Shown here: positions 35,630-48,100 of the stretch, one piece after another
Numbering within the stretch: position 1 is the stretch's first letter
Layout of the letters: the number at the start of each line of letters is the position of its first letter
Origin: Apiosordaria backusii
Taxonomy: Eukaryota > Ascomycota > Sordariomycetes > Sordariales > Lasiosphaeriaceae
NCBI GenBank assembly: GCA_030549205.1
Contig: JAUKTV010000007.1
Span: forward strand, 124,001 to 188,000
Direction: 5' to 3'
Length of the DNA: 64,000 bases
Position numbers and translations under genes: made by a program
The notes under the pieces: model-generated
The model's database searches: none
The model's input: the letters and a program-made list of their open reading frames with translations, nothing else
Told to the model about the DNA's origin: nothing

Positions 35630-37649
35630 ATGCCTCCCTCATCGTCCAAGGAGAAGCGTCTGGCGAAGCGCGCCGCCGAGGGCAAGGACAAGAAGACTGT
35701 TGCCTCGCGGTCCAAGGCCAACTCCAAGACTGCCAGCGCTGCTGCTTCGGTCAATGGCGATGAGCCCGAACTCGATGCCCACGGCAACCCCATCCTCCCG
35801 GACGAGCCAGCCACCTCGGCCGACAAGATGGATGAAGTAAAGCGTCTTGCCGACCAAATGGATAAGCATGGTCTTTCCGACCGTGTCACCACCGGTGTCC
35901 TTGCCTCCACCCCCGCCAGCAAGGACGTCAAGATCACCAGCACCAGCTTGGTGTTCCACGGCCGTGTGCTCATTCAGGATGGCACACTCGAGCTGACCAT
36001 GGGCCGCCGGTACGGCCTGTTGGGCGAAAACGGCTGCGGAAAGAGTACCCTTCTCAAGGCTATCGCTGCCCGCGAGTATCCCATCCCAGAGCATGTTGAT
36101 ATCTATCTCCTAAATGAGGGCGCTCCCCCAACAGACCTGGGTGCTTTGGAGTGGGTTCTCAAGGAGGCCGAGAACGAAATGAACCGTCTCGATGCCTTGG
36201 CCGAGAAGCTACTCGAAGAGGAGGGCCCCGAGTCTCCTGTCCTGATGGATCTTTACGATGTACGATCACCTCATCCCCTCCCCAAATCTGTTTACTATGC
36301 ATAAGCTAACCCCATTGATAGCACATGGACAAGATGGATCCATCCACCTTCTCTACCCGCGCTTCCCTCATTCTTACCGGTTTGGGCTTCAACAAGACCA
36401 CCATCCACAAGAAGACAAAGGACATGTCTGGTGGGTGGAGGATGCGTGTTGCCCTTGGCAAGGCTCTATTCGTCAAGCCCACTCTCCTTCTTCTCGACGA
36501 CCCGACAGCCCATTTGGATCTCGAGGCATGCGTGTGGTTGGAGGAATATCTCAAGAAGTGGGAGCGCACTCTCGTCTTGGTTTCTCACTCCATGGATTTC
36601 CTCAACGGTGTGTGCACAAGCATGATCGACATGAGGGAGAAGAAGCTGCTCTACTATGGTGGTAACTACGATTCGTACATCAAGACCCGCAGTGAGCAAG
36701 AGACGAATCAAATGAAGGCGTATCAGAAACAGCAAGACGAAATCGCCCACATCAAGAAGTTCATTGCTAGTGCTGGTACCTACGCCAACTTGGTCAGACA
36801 AGCCAAGTCTCGCCAAAAGATTTTGGACAAGATGGAGGCGGATGGTTTCATTCAGCCCGTCCACCAGGACAGGGTGTTTACTTTCCGCTTTGCCGACGTC
36901 GAGAAGCTGCCTCCCCCGGTTTTGTCTTTCGACGATGTCAGCTTCTCCTACTCTGGCGACGCCAAGGACGACTTGTATAAACACATCGACCTCGGCTTTG
37001 ACATGGACTCCCGTACCGCCTTGGTCGGGCCCAACGGTGTTGGCAAGTCCACCCTTCTTCGGTTGATGACTGGAAAGCTTTCCCCTAGAGAAGGTGTGGT
37101 CTCGCGGCACACCCACTTGAAGCTGGGTCTGTACTCGCAGCACTCGGCGGAGCAGCTTGATCTCACAAAGTCTGCGCTGGATTTCGTGCGCGACAAGTAC
37201 TCGGACCGCTCCCAAGACTACCAGTACTGGAGACAACAGCTGGGCAAATATGGTCTTTCAGGCGAGTCCCAGACGTCCTTGATCGGTACTCTGTCTGACG
37301 GACAGCGGTCTCGTATCGTCTTTGCTCTGTTGGCCATTGAAAGCCCCAACATGCTGTTGTTGGACGAGCCCACCAACGGTCTTGATATTCCCACCATCGA
37401 CAGTTTGGCAGATGCCATCAATGCTTACAGTGGAGGTGTCATTGTCGTCAGTCACGATTTCAGGTACGCCGAAAATGCATTGTTCAATTCGGTAGATGCA
37501 GTTGCTAACAATTTTTGTATAGATTGCTCGACAAGATTGCCAAGCAGATTCTCGTCTGCGAGAACAAGACTATCAAGCCATGGGACGGGTCGATCGGGGA
37601 GTACAAGAACTATCTGCGCAAGAAGATGGTGGCTTCCGGCGCTGTTTGA
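35630..37649 (+). CDS. arb1: ABC-F ATPase Arb1 (ribosome biogenesis/export)
   Basis: Exons 35630-36259, 36322-37463 and 37523-37649; phases close to 632 aa (yeast Arb1 is about 610). The N terminus is Lys/Ala-rich. Two ABC domains without TM segments: Walker A GENGCGKST and GPNGVGKST; signatures MSGGWRMR and LSDGQRSR; Walker B LLLLDDPTAHLD and LLLDEPTNGLD. They are joined by the charged linker typical of ABC-F proteins. The first Walker B reads DDPTA where many ABC-F proteins have DEPTN; I recall this as normal for fungal Arb1 but cannot check. Family knowledge: Arb1 shuttles between nucleus and cytoplasm and supports 40S and 60S biogenesis. The last exon (37 residues after the splice at 37522) restores the conserved ...IKPWDGSIGEYKNYL end. 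Confidence 0.95.
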
Positions 37650-39444
37650 AGTGGCCGAAGTTGGTTTTTCTTCTCTCAATATAAGAATGACATGAGCGGA
37701 GGTGCGCGGCAGCTTAGATGGCCTCATGAAAGAAGCCCCTCCTCACACCAACCACGCGGCCGCCAAGGGGATTCTGGAGTATATGGGATGGGAGCTGACC
37801 GGAAGATGGCAACTCCCCAATGAGCATAAAGGTGGTGGCTGGATGGGTTGGTTTGTTGACAGTGATGAGGTATCTGGGCCGGATAGACCTTTTTTTTTCA
37901 CGTTTGCGATTCTCCCGCCGTCCATTAGATGCACTCGCGCCTAGATAGCGAGTAATGGCGGAAAAGTTATGACAAATTTGATTCAACCACTGTTATTTTG
38001 CCTTCTTTGTGTGTACGGGCAAGTTCATGCCTCGAATATAATATGAAGGCATTCCCAAAACTTGCAGAAGGTTTGCTGTCATGAAATGTCTAACGACCAT
38101 ACTCAGCCCTAGACGATGTTACAGTGGTAGATAGACGAGGTATAGAAGAAGGGAGACAATTGATAGTAGTTTGGGCATCAACAGGCGGATCTCAGGATGC
38201 AGGTTCGGATTCTTTTGGTGTCTGGTGAGACTTTTCCCACTGCCGTTGTGGTGTGTGTTGCATGCTTGGGGCGACTCTGCAGCGGCGGCTGGCGGCTGGC
38301 GGATACCTCGCGCCGGGGCTGAAATGGGCCCTTCCTTGCCAGCACCCCTGACTGGGCAGGGGAGGGGTGTATGTAGTATTGTTAGCCAAGATGCAGATTC
38401 CGGCTTGTGCATTCCTTCATCAATCAGCATCTTCCCAGCCATCAGGATCCGTGACGTCCTCACTAAATGATATTTTGCTAGATATATATGATTAATTCCT
38501 AAATTGCAATCACACAGAGGTATCTTCATGTCCCGGTTTATAAGGACGTGTAATATTTTCTGGGAAATCCGAGGATCGATGAGGCTGGCCCGTTGGACCT
38601 AACGAGAGCCGGGGCGTCGGTGTAGTGGAGCCCTGCTGACGTCTTTGAGCGTGGGACCAGCTTGTCTCGATCTGGATGGACGCCTGGGGGGCCTGCTTTT
38701 CCCGGGGGGACGCGGGGACCACTGATGGATCACCTTCGCGAGAGCTGCGAGGAAGCGGGTTGTCAAAGGGGATTTGGGGGAAGACTCTGCTGCACACACC
38801 AACGCAGCAAAAGCCCAGATGTGGCCAAATCGAGAATGAACAGTCGGGCCTGGCAACGCTGCTGGCTCATGGATCCATCTCCAACCCAACACCATCCCTT
38901 TCCCTTCGTCAACCTTCACGATCATCCCCATCCCCATCACCATCATCGTCCTCCCCTGATCGAATCCTTGTCGCTGTCACCGTCCAACTGCCACCGGTGT
39001 CCAGCTTTTTGTTGATTGCCCGTATTCTTTTTTTTCCTAGTGATTGCTTCCACCCTACAGCATCTTTGCGCTCATCACCCTCCCTTTTCCTCACCACCGC
39101 GAGCCCATCCGGTGCTGTGTGCTGCCAGTCGCGCCGTTTCATCCGATCTCGTTGCGATACCCTCACCACCAAACACGCACCCGCCCCAACGTTGCCGCTG
39201 ACCCCTCCCCCAGCGATCTCGGAGCCGTCTCTTCAGAGCAAATTCTATTGCTCCCGGATTGCCGACGCGACAGCGATAGCAAAGGCAGAAGAGTGCAGGT
39301 CACCCTTTTTTTCTTTAGATTAAACAGACTTCCGATAGCTTCGTAATCTCGAGGTGGGACGCGTGCCGGGCGAAGTGTCGATGGATGCACATGAATTGTA
39401 AAATTACAGAGTAACTTTGCTTGTCGTGGAATTGGGACAGCATC
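37650..39444. other. Intergenic, long INO80 leader region
   Basis: Contains the Arb1 3' flank and a long CT-rich stretch (about 38880-39240) ahead of INO80, consistent with promoter or 5' UTR. A 215-codon ORF here is low-complexity and not supported. Confidence 0.55.
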
Positions 39445-42400
39445 ATGGATCGGGACCGGGACCGAGACCGAGACTACTTCCACTCGACGGTGCTGCAGCG
39501 ACCGCCTCACTTTGATGAGGACGGCAGTAATGGCAATGGCACCGCAAACGAAGATCGCGGACCGCGTGGAGGGCTGCGCGACATCCTGAATCCAGTGAGC
39601 TCTGCCTCGCAGCCAGCGTCAGCTCTTGGGCCACCAGGAGCCCCCGGAGCACCCGCGCCTCCACGGCCGCACTCGTCCTTCAGTCTAAGATCACCAACAC
39701 AAGGTGAATACCACATCCCAAACCCCTACTCTACATCACCCGGAAGCCATACCTCAGGCTCTCGCTCCATCCTCAGCAATCCCGTTGCATCAGCATCGGT
39801 TTCGGCACCCTCCTTCCCACCACCGCCGCCTCCTCCACCACTGCCAGCATCGACAACCACGCTGCAGGCACCATCGGCCATTGCATCACCGTCCACGACG
39901 CACCAACCGCCGCCCGTGTCGCCGCTGCACGCGCCGCACGTCTACTATTCATCGGAAATTCGAGATCGAGACAGAGACAATCGCGACCCGGTGCGAGAGA
40001 CGTCGGCGGCCAGCAGCTTCTACGACCCGACAGCCGATTCAACAAAGAAAGAGCGCGAGCGCAGGGTTTCGGACACGGGCTCCTCCTGGCGCAACGCGAC
40101 GCAGAGCTCGACTCCAAAGGTAAGTAAGCTTTGGGCCCCCTCCCAAAATACCAAAACCATTCCATTCCCAGACACGCTGCTTTCTTTGCGGCCAAGAGCA
40201 CAAGCAAGATAGAGCAAGTGCAATTTGCCCTCTCCTTTGCCCCATCCACCGTCTTCTCCTTCCTTTGGCCATTCATCATCAATCTTTAAAATTATCATCG
40301 CGTCCCCCAACCATCAACACCTGATTTTTCCCGCCCCTGGCCCGGCTGCTCCCTATTCACTTGCCTTGCCATTCACCACCCAACCAACCCGTGCCGGTCT
40401 GGCTGACCCCCGACTAATTTTTTTTCCCACGCCACTCCAGGCTCGCGACTCGTACAATTATTCTGACTATTACACCCACAACACCGCCACATCCGCTGCC
40501 AACAATCATCACGGCAGCATCAACAACGGCGCCGGCTACGCATCCCATGCGACTTCATCCCTCCCACCTCGAAGCCCCATCTCGCAATACCATCCTGTCT
40601 CGGCCGCAGGATCCATCAGCCCATCTGCGTCGACTCGACTTCGCAACACCGTATCGCCGAGTCTGAGACACAGCCAGATGCCCACTTCAATAACCAACGG
40701 AGCGACTCCCACAGCGTTGCCAGTGCTCGCACGGACCGGGTCACCGACGCCATCATCAAGAGCCCAGGGCGCTGCAGGTGTAAGTTAAGGCGCTTGCAAA
40801 CGTCAAATAAGATTCGGCCTTGAACTAACAATTTCATCTCCACCATCACAGACTCCAAGCCGTGCCGCGGGTGTCATGTCATTTTCCAACATTCTTTCCG
40901 AACCTGTTTCGAAACCCAGAGCGACATCACCTACCACAATCGACGACACGCCCGTCAAAGTGGAAAGGGCGGATACTGTCGATAAGGCTGACCGAGAGAA
41001 GAAGCCACCCCGGAAGAGTATCAAGTCACGTGTTTCCGAGATGAAGGGCGTCGAGTCAACGCCAAAGGCGTCCCGGAAGGGTGCCTCAAAGCCCGAGACC
41101 CCAGCCTCAGGTCCGCGACTACCAGCGAAGCGATTGGCCAACGGCCACACGAAGCAAAAGTCCTTCTCTGCCGACAAAGAGAAGAAGATCCAAGAGGAAA
41201 TGAACCAGCTTGATGCGCTGTCACCACAACAAGACGACTTCGAACATGAATTTCTTGAATACCAGCGACGAAGCAAGCGCCGTCGGCTGGAGCTCGGTCG
41301 TTGGGACATGAGCCATAAGCAGCTTCGCAGAAGCGACTTCACCCAGGTAGAGGCACAGAAGCTCAAGCTGCATGCGGATCTTGGAAAACGACGATTCGAC
41401 GATCTCCATTACGATGAAGCGCTGCAGGAAGTACGGGAGCGCGAGATCCAGCTGGAGAAGGAACGCAAGAAGGACATGCAGCGCAAAAGGCGCCGCGAGA
41501 AGTCCATGGCTCTTACCCTGGAGCTCAAGAATTCCGCTCTCAAGAGGGCCAACATTGCGCAGAGTGAGGCAGAGCGCATGCGGTACATGAAGGAGGCGGA
41601 GCGTGCCGAGAAGAAAGTGCAGCAGACCAAGTACATCTTGCAGAACGGCCTCAAGGGCCCTCCGCGCAACTCTAGCGCCATCGAGCCCAATCTGGAGGGC
41701 GGCACCATGGCGACCTTCCAAGCCGAGAATATGGAGCCCGGGAAGACCAAGGGTAAAGGTCGTGCCGGCGGTCGACTCAAGAAATCCAAGGAGCAAAAAC
41801 AGGCAGAGAAGGACAGCGCCGAGGCTGCGCAAGCCGCCCTTGATGCTGGAAAGGAGCTTCCCACCAAAGAGGAGACAAACAAGATTCGCCTCAAAATCAC
41901 CAAACAACCGAGTGTGGACGTCGATAAGGACAAGGAGAACAAAGAGCCCAAGGAGCCAAAGGCCAAGGAGAAGATCGTCGAGGAACCAAAGGATCCCCTG
42001 GAGACCCGGTTCCAGTCGAAGGGTTTCAACCAGATCTACGATCAGATTTGGCGTGACCTTGCCCGGAAGGATGTCAACAAGGTGTACAGGCTTGCCACCG
42101 ACTCGTATTCCACCAAGGCATCCAACCTCAAAAAGACTGCTATTTTGGCATCCAAGGAAGCCAAGCGCTGGCAACTGCGCACCAACAAGGGCACCAAAGA
42201 TCTCCAGGCTCGCGCCAAGCGTGTTATGCGAGATATGATGGGCTTCTGGAAACGGAACGAACGCGAGGAGCGCGACCTTCGCAAGGCTGCCGAGAAACAG
42301 GAGCTTGAGAACGCGAGAAAGGAAGAAGCCGACCGCGAAGCGGCTCGTCAGAAGAGGAAACTCAACTTCCTCATTTCGCAGACCGAACTCTACTCCCACT

Positions 42401-45400
42401 TTATCGGCAAGAAGATCAAGACCAACGAGGTGGAACGCAGCACCGATCGACCTGAGATTGCTGAGGCGGACCAGCACCAGATCGCTGAAACGTCGCTTGA
42501 CATCGAGGAGCCTACCGGACCCGTTGGTTCCAAGGTCACCAACTTTGAGAATCTCGATTTCGACGATGCCGATGAGTCCACCCTCAAGGCTGCGGCCATG
42601 GCCAACGCACAGAATGCTATTGCGGAAGCGCAGAAGAAGGCACGCGAGTTCAACAAGACTGACACCAACCTGGACGAGGACGGAGAGATGAACTTCCAGA
42701 ACCCCACTGGTATGGGCGACGTCGAGATCGAACAGCCGAAGCTGCTCAACTGCCAGCTGAAGGAGTACCAGCTCAAAGGTCTCAACTGGCTGGTCAATCT
42801 GTACGAGCAAGGCATCAACGGCATTCTTGCCGACGAAATGGGTCTTGGCAAGACCGTGCAGTCGATATCCGTCATGGCATATCTCGCCGAGAAGTACGAC
42901 ATCTGGGGCCCTTTCCTTGTCGTCGCCCCGGCCTCTACTCTGCACAACTGGCAACAGGAAATCACAAAGTTCGTCCCGCAGTTCAAGGTGCTCCCATACT
43001 GGGGTACCGCTGCCGACCGTAAGGTGCTGCGCAAGTTCTGGGACCGGAAACACACGACGTACAAAAAGGACGCCGCCTTTCACGTCATGATTACCTCCTA
43101 TCAGCTCGTCGTATCTGATGTCGCCTACTTCCAGAAGATGAAGTGGCAGTACATGATTCTGGATGAAGCTCAAGCCATCAAGAGCTCTCAGAGTTCGCGT
43201 TGGAAGTGCTTGCTCGGCTTCCACTGCCGCAACCGACTTCTTCTGACTGGTACACCCATTCAAAACAATATGCAGGAGCTTTGGGCCCTTCTGCATTTCA
43301 TCATGCCGTCTCTGTTCGATTCGCATGACGAGTTTAGCGAGTGGTTTTCTAAAGACATTGAATCGCACGCGCAGAGTAACACCAAGCTCAACGAGGATCA
43401 GTTGAAGCGTCTGCACATGATCCTCAAGCCGTTCATGCTTCGTCGTGTCAAGAAGCATGTCCAAAAGGAACTGGGCGACAAGATTGAGCTGGACGTCTTC
43501 TGCGACCTCACCTATCGTCAGCGAGCCCTGTACTCGAGCCTCCGCAACCAAATCAGCATTCTTGATCTCATTGAGAAGGCGACCATGGGTGACGATGATT
43601 CTTCTAGTTTAATGAATCTCGTCATGCAGTTCCGCAAGGTTTGCAATCACCCAGACCTTTTCGAGCGGGCCGATACCAAATCGCCATTTTCTTGCGGCTA
43701 CTTTGCCGAGACCGCCTCCTTTGTTCGCGAGGGCACAAACGTCTCTGTCGGTTACTCTGTGCGCAGCTTGATCGACTATGAGCTCCCCCGATTGTTGTGG
43801 CAGGATGGCGGGCGTTTGGACAGGCCTGGTCCTGATAACTCAATTGCTGGCTTCCGGAATAAGTACACCGGCGAGCTGCTGAACATCTGGACTCCGGAGA
43901 ACATTCGCGACAGTATTTCGAACACCGACAACTTCTCGTGGCTTCGCTTCGCAGATACCAGTCCTCAAGAGGCCTACAAGGCCAGTCACCAGGGACTGTT
44001 TGACCGAGCCGTGACTCTTTCGACGAAGAAGAATAGGCTCGGCAGCATGAATGTCATTTATCGTGATACGGAAGACGACAAGTGGACTCCGGTACATGCT
44101 CTGTTCCAAATTCAGGAACGCGCAGACCGCAAGCCGCTTGCCAGCATTACGGAGCAAGGTGTACTTCGCAACCTCATGAACGTGGCACGCACTAATTTCA
44201 ACGAGATTGGACTGGGACGACTTGAGCAAGCTGGCCGCCCCCGCGCATCTGCGCCGCCGATCGAAGTTTCATGCAACAGCCGCGGCTCGGTCGTCGAGCG
44301 TGAAGATGTTCTCTTCAACCCCCGGATCCGCAAGGCTCTATATGGGCCTACACCTGTCGAGGAGAAGGCACTAGTCACCCAAAAGATCCCTATCGAGCGG
44401 TACCCACCTCCTGCACTCCTGCCTGCCCCGAACAAGGAGAAGAGCCGATTTACCAACATCGCTGTCCCCTCGATGCGCCGCTTCATTACGGATTCTGGCA
44501 AGCTCGCCAAACTCGACGAGCTCTTGCGACAATTGAAGGAGGGTGGCCACCGCGTACTCCTCTATTTCCAGATGACACGCATGATCGATCTGATGGAGGA
44601 GTATTTGACCTACTGCAACTACAAGTACTGTCGTCTCGATGGTTCAACGAAGCTCGAAGACAGAAGAGATACAGTGTCGGACTTCCAGACTCGTCCCGAG
44701 ATCTTTATCTTCCTGCTATCTACTCGCGCAGGTGGTCTCGGTATCAATCTCACCACGGCCGACACTGTCATCTTCTATGATTCTGATTGGAACCCGACCA
44801 TTGACTCGCAGGCCATGGATCGTGCTCATCGTCTTGGTCAGACAAAGCAGGTCACCGTCTATCGTCTCATCACTCGCGGCACCATTGAGGAACGCATCCG
44901 CAAACGCGCCATGCAAAAGGAAGAGGTGCAGCGCGTCGTCATTACGGGCGGCTCATCGGCGGCTGGTGGCGGTGTCGACTTCTCTGGACGTAGGGCGCCC
45001 GAGAACCGCAACCGCGATATCGCCATGTGGCTTGCGGATGATGAGCAGGCCGAGATGATTGAGCGCCGCGAGAAGGAGCTGCTGGAGAGCGGCGAGTACG
45101 ACAAGATCCAGAAGAAGCGTGGCGGCAAGCGGAAGCGTGCTGATGCCCCGACCAGCCTGGACGAGATGTATCACGAGGGTGAGTTAATGTCTTTTTTATA
45201 TCCTTTTCAGGCCCATAAGCTAACTAATCTTTCCTCTGCAGGCGAAGGACATTTCGATGACAACAAGGGCTCCGGTACTGCAACCCCCAATGCAGCCCAG
45301 GCAGAGGCCGCTGATGGCCGTCCTGGCAAGCGGAAGCGTGTCGCTGGGGGCAAGAAGGCCAAAACGACGAAGCAACGGTTGGCCATTGCCGACGGGGAGA

Positions 45401-45411
45401 TTGACATCTGA
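39445..45411 (+). CDS. INO80: INO80 chromatin-remodelling ATPase
   Basis: Exons 39445-40119, 40441-40779, 40852-45178 and 45242-45411; phases close to 1836 aa. The N terminus (1-340) is disordered and begins with a DR dipeptide run (MDRDRDRDRD) and Pro-rich stretches. A long charged region leads to the DBINO domain at about 723-860 (FQSKGFNQIYDQIWRDLARKD; KRVMRDMMGFWKRNE). The Snf2 ATPase lobe 1 has LADEMGLGKT (about 998-1007) and DEAQ (about 1108). The split between the lobes carries the large insertion typical of INO80. Lobe 2 ends with DRAHRLGQTKQVTVYRLI (about 1661). The C terminus is basic, ending GEIDI. INO80 slides nucleosomes and exchanges H2A.Z during transcription and repair. The last intron (63 nt) keeps frame if retained, so annotation pipelines may merge it. 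Convergent with the next gene. Confidence 0.97.
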
Positions 45412-46145
45412 TCAGGCCTTACTTACCTGCACGCGCCCTCGATTCCTCTTTCTTTCCAGCAAAGCGAGTGAGCGGAGTGCATCAAAATTTCTTGACGTAT
45501 CTGTGAAGAACAACTCGGTAATGATAGTCAGTAACAGGATTAAAATTCAGCAGAACGTCGTCATCTACACACCCCGTCGGTACAAATTCTTCTTTTCTTT
45601 CTTTTTCTGCACAAGAGCATGCATGGTTGTTGTTTGTATGTAAGCCAGTTCATTTTGACAGGCTGGTAGACACAAAATCTGGAGCGGGAAGGACATCAGG
45701 CTGGGGAGGAGTTCAAGGACGGTTACCTTATGGGACACAGCAAGCGAACAATAAACGAGCAAAGGGAGGAAAGGGTTTACCAAAGAGTTCTTGTTGTATT
45801 TTCTGTAGTATAATTACTTTTTTTTTCTTCTATATGTCTTGTTTTTTGTTTGCATTTCTGTTGCTTGGGTGTTGGCATCACATTGTTGTTTGTTGTGTGA
45901 TCTGATCTGGGAAAGGAGATGGGGAAAAAAGAAGTGCATGTGCAGATATGAGGACGAAAAGTGAAGAGAGCGGATGGTGTTTACGGGTGTCTGTAGGGGA
46001 TCTTGGCTTGGTGGGGGGCGGAGGGGGGCAGGAAGTGGCCGTGATGATGACAGAGGAGATAGAAAAACACGTATAACAACGATGAGCATCAAGATTTTAT
46101 TATTATTATTGTATTATCTCTGTCCCGTGAACTTCTTGCTTTCTA
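45412..46145. other. Intergenic, convergent 3' UTRs
   Basis: T-rich 3' flanks of INO80 (+) and the lipid-droplet hydrolase gene (-). No gene supported. Confidence 0.65.
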
Positions 46146-47229
46146 TCATCCGGTGATCTCCTCAATCCAAACCCTGACCTTTTCGGCTACTGTCTCGCTG
46201 TGACCTGCTCTGATACATCAGTCTCAATTTCTCTCTCACACAGATAGTAGCAAAAGACTCACGTAAACAAAACGCATGCGGGATATTTTCCTCGCAAATC
46301 GTGACCTTTGTCCTCCCCCTTTTATCCCCTTGCCGTTTCTCAATAAACGCGTCTCTCACTTCGTCTGCGACCCAGTGGTCCTTTTTCGCAAAGTAAAAAT
46401 AAAACTTTTCTCCTCCCTGTCCTTGACTGTCATGCTGGAGCTGCCAGAGCTCCTCTGACCACTTTTCTTCGGTGATGGTGGCCATTTCGTCTTTGCCCAT
46501 GTGGATTGCCTGCCAGATGCCGTCTTTGCTTTGGAGAAACTCTAATGTGGCATTTAGGGCGTGAGGGGGGAAGCGCATGATGTTGGTGAGGACGGAGCGA
46601 AGCACAAAAGTGGGGAGGAGGGAGACGATGGATTTGGCGAGGTGGTGGGTGTAAGTGTTTAGGAAGGGGGTGGTGCGGATGAGGTTGAGTTTTTGGCCGG
46701 AGGGGGAGTCGGCGATGTTGGTGAGGGTGGGGAACAAGAGGATGGCGGAGGTGAGGAGGAGGGAGGGGGAGAGGGAGAGGTGGAAGCGGTGGAAGATTTC
46801 GGTGGCTATGTAGGCTCCCACGGAGTGGCCGACGAGGATGATCGAGGAAAAGGATGTGGGGGTGTTGAGGGTGAGGAGGGTGGATGTGATGGACTGGATT
46901 TGGTCCTCGAGGGTGAAGGGGTGGGTTGTGAGGGTTTCGCCTGAGGGAGTGGTGTAGGTGGTGCCGAAAGTTGGGGTGTGGTCATGGTCGGAGAAGCCTA
47001 GGAGGTTTCGGCTGTAGATATGGTGGGCTTGGTTGGAGGATGGGTTGGATTCTCGCTCATTGAGGAGTTGGCGGAGGGTGGTCAGGAAGGGGATGTAGTA
47101 GGCTGCTAGGCCTGGGTTGCCGGTGATGAAGAATATAAGGCATTGCTTGCGTGTTTTGTCGTTTCTGTTTGGTGATGGATATTCTAAGAAGGGAATGGCA
47201 TCCTCTTTTATCATTGTGGTTAGTGACAT
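46146..47229 (-). CDS. Lipid-droplet-associated hydrolase (LDAH/DUF2305)
   Basis: Exons 47229-46263 and 46204-46146; a 58-nt intron near the 3' end restores the proper C terminus (PHAFCLRHSETVAEKVRVWI), total 341 aa. An intron-retaining reading would instead end in unrelated Arg/Gln-rich sequence. The alpha/beta-hydrolase fold is clear: LIFFITGNPGLAAYYIPFL near the N terminus, the nucleophile elbow LVGHSVGAYIA with Ser, and a late His in PHAFC. This is the LDAH/DUF2305 pattern: serine hydrolases on lipid droplets, with a proposed role in sterol ester or triglyceride turnover. The ATG at 47229 has a good context (ACCATGTCA). The upstream open frame begins only with TTG. Confidence 0.9.
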
Positions 47230-47591
47230 GGTTGCTGTTGGGTGGTTGCTGTGCTTTTCGGGGTTGGGGTTGGTGATGACGATGTTGATGATGTTTTGCC
47301 GAGGTTGCCTTGGTGGGGCCCAACTCAACTCTGCCAAGATGCCGGGCTAACCCTAACCCGGAAGTATTAATAACCCCCATCCAACGTCAACTAACACTGG
47401 AATATCGGGCTGCTTGCTAATGGAAATGTGCATCAGCTTGCATGTCTGCATGTCTCATTACTCTATAAGCCTATGTCCAACCAAATCTATCATGCCCACT
47501 TCTAAACACACCTTGCCACTAAACATCATCCTTTTCCCGCCATCAGTTTTCACCAGTCTCACACTTTCCATACCCAGCTCCAAACACGAGC
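47230..47591. other. Intergenic
   Basis: Promoter side of the hydrolase gene and 3' flank of the next minus-strand gene. A short ACCCTAACCC-like sequence near 47350 is not a telomere array. Confidence 0.55.
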
Positions 47592-48100
47592 TCACCGAAT
47601 ACGATCGCACTCCTCCTGTGTCTTCAAGTGGCAGTGAGGGCTGAAGTCGGAGGGGATCTTGGGCGTAGGTGGAGCAGGGAGAGGAGGCCAGAAAGGGTTG
47701 GGAGGGGGCGGCGGGAATAGTGGTGGCTGGGTCGGAGGCTCAGCCCGAGGGCCTACTGGAGTTGGGTGGAAGGACGTCAGGAGAGTCGTGGGGGTTCTTT
47801 CGAGGATATTGCCGTTCTGAAAGTGTGAGAACGTGTTTTGTGGATTGATGAAGACTGGGACTTCTTACCAATTGTTCCTCAGGCTTGACTTCCTCGGCGA
47901 CAACTGCATGAACCGGTGCATTCTCGGCAGCGACTTGAACCGAAGCCTAGTATCAACGGTTAGTTGAAAACATTGGTTGAGAAGTTGGTTCAACGATCGC
48001 AAGGGCAACGTACGGCAGCCGGAGCAGGCTTAGGGACAGCCACCCCGAACACAGCGGCGGACTGGCTAAGAAGCGCCACAGCTGAGACGAGGAGATGCAT
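47592..48100 (-). CDS. Small secreted Pro-rich protein, three exons
   Basis: Exons 48100-48014, 47946-47869 and 47816-47592; donors GTACGT and GTAAGA, acceptors CTAG and TCAG, all phase 0, giving 129 aa. Exon 1 is a signal peptide (MHLLVSAVALLSQSAAVFGV, cleavage after about residue 20). The middle is Ala/Val/Glu-rich (VQVAAENAPVHAVVAEE). The C-terminal exon is Pro-rich (PPLFPPPPPNPFWPPLPAPP) and ends with two Cys and charged residues (HCHLKTQEECDRIR). A small size, signal peptide and few Cys fit a secreted or effector-like protein, but no homolog is recognised. No exon is long enough to be seen as an ORF by itself except the first. Confidence 0.68.

Noticed and set aside
38676..39323. A 215-codon ORF upstream of INO80
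   Set aside because: Low-complexity Ser/Pro sequence from a CT-rich leader; no conserved motif.
41221..43551. A 776-codon antisense ORF over INO80
   Set aside because: It mirrors the codon bias of the conserved INO80 helicase on the other strand and is Leu/Val-rich, as expected for an antisense shadow.
47345..47365. Telomere-like CTAACCCTAACCC
   Set aside because: Only two imperfect units; surrounded by ordinary genes, so not a telomere or clear interstitial array.
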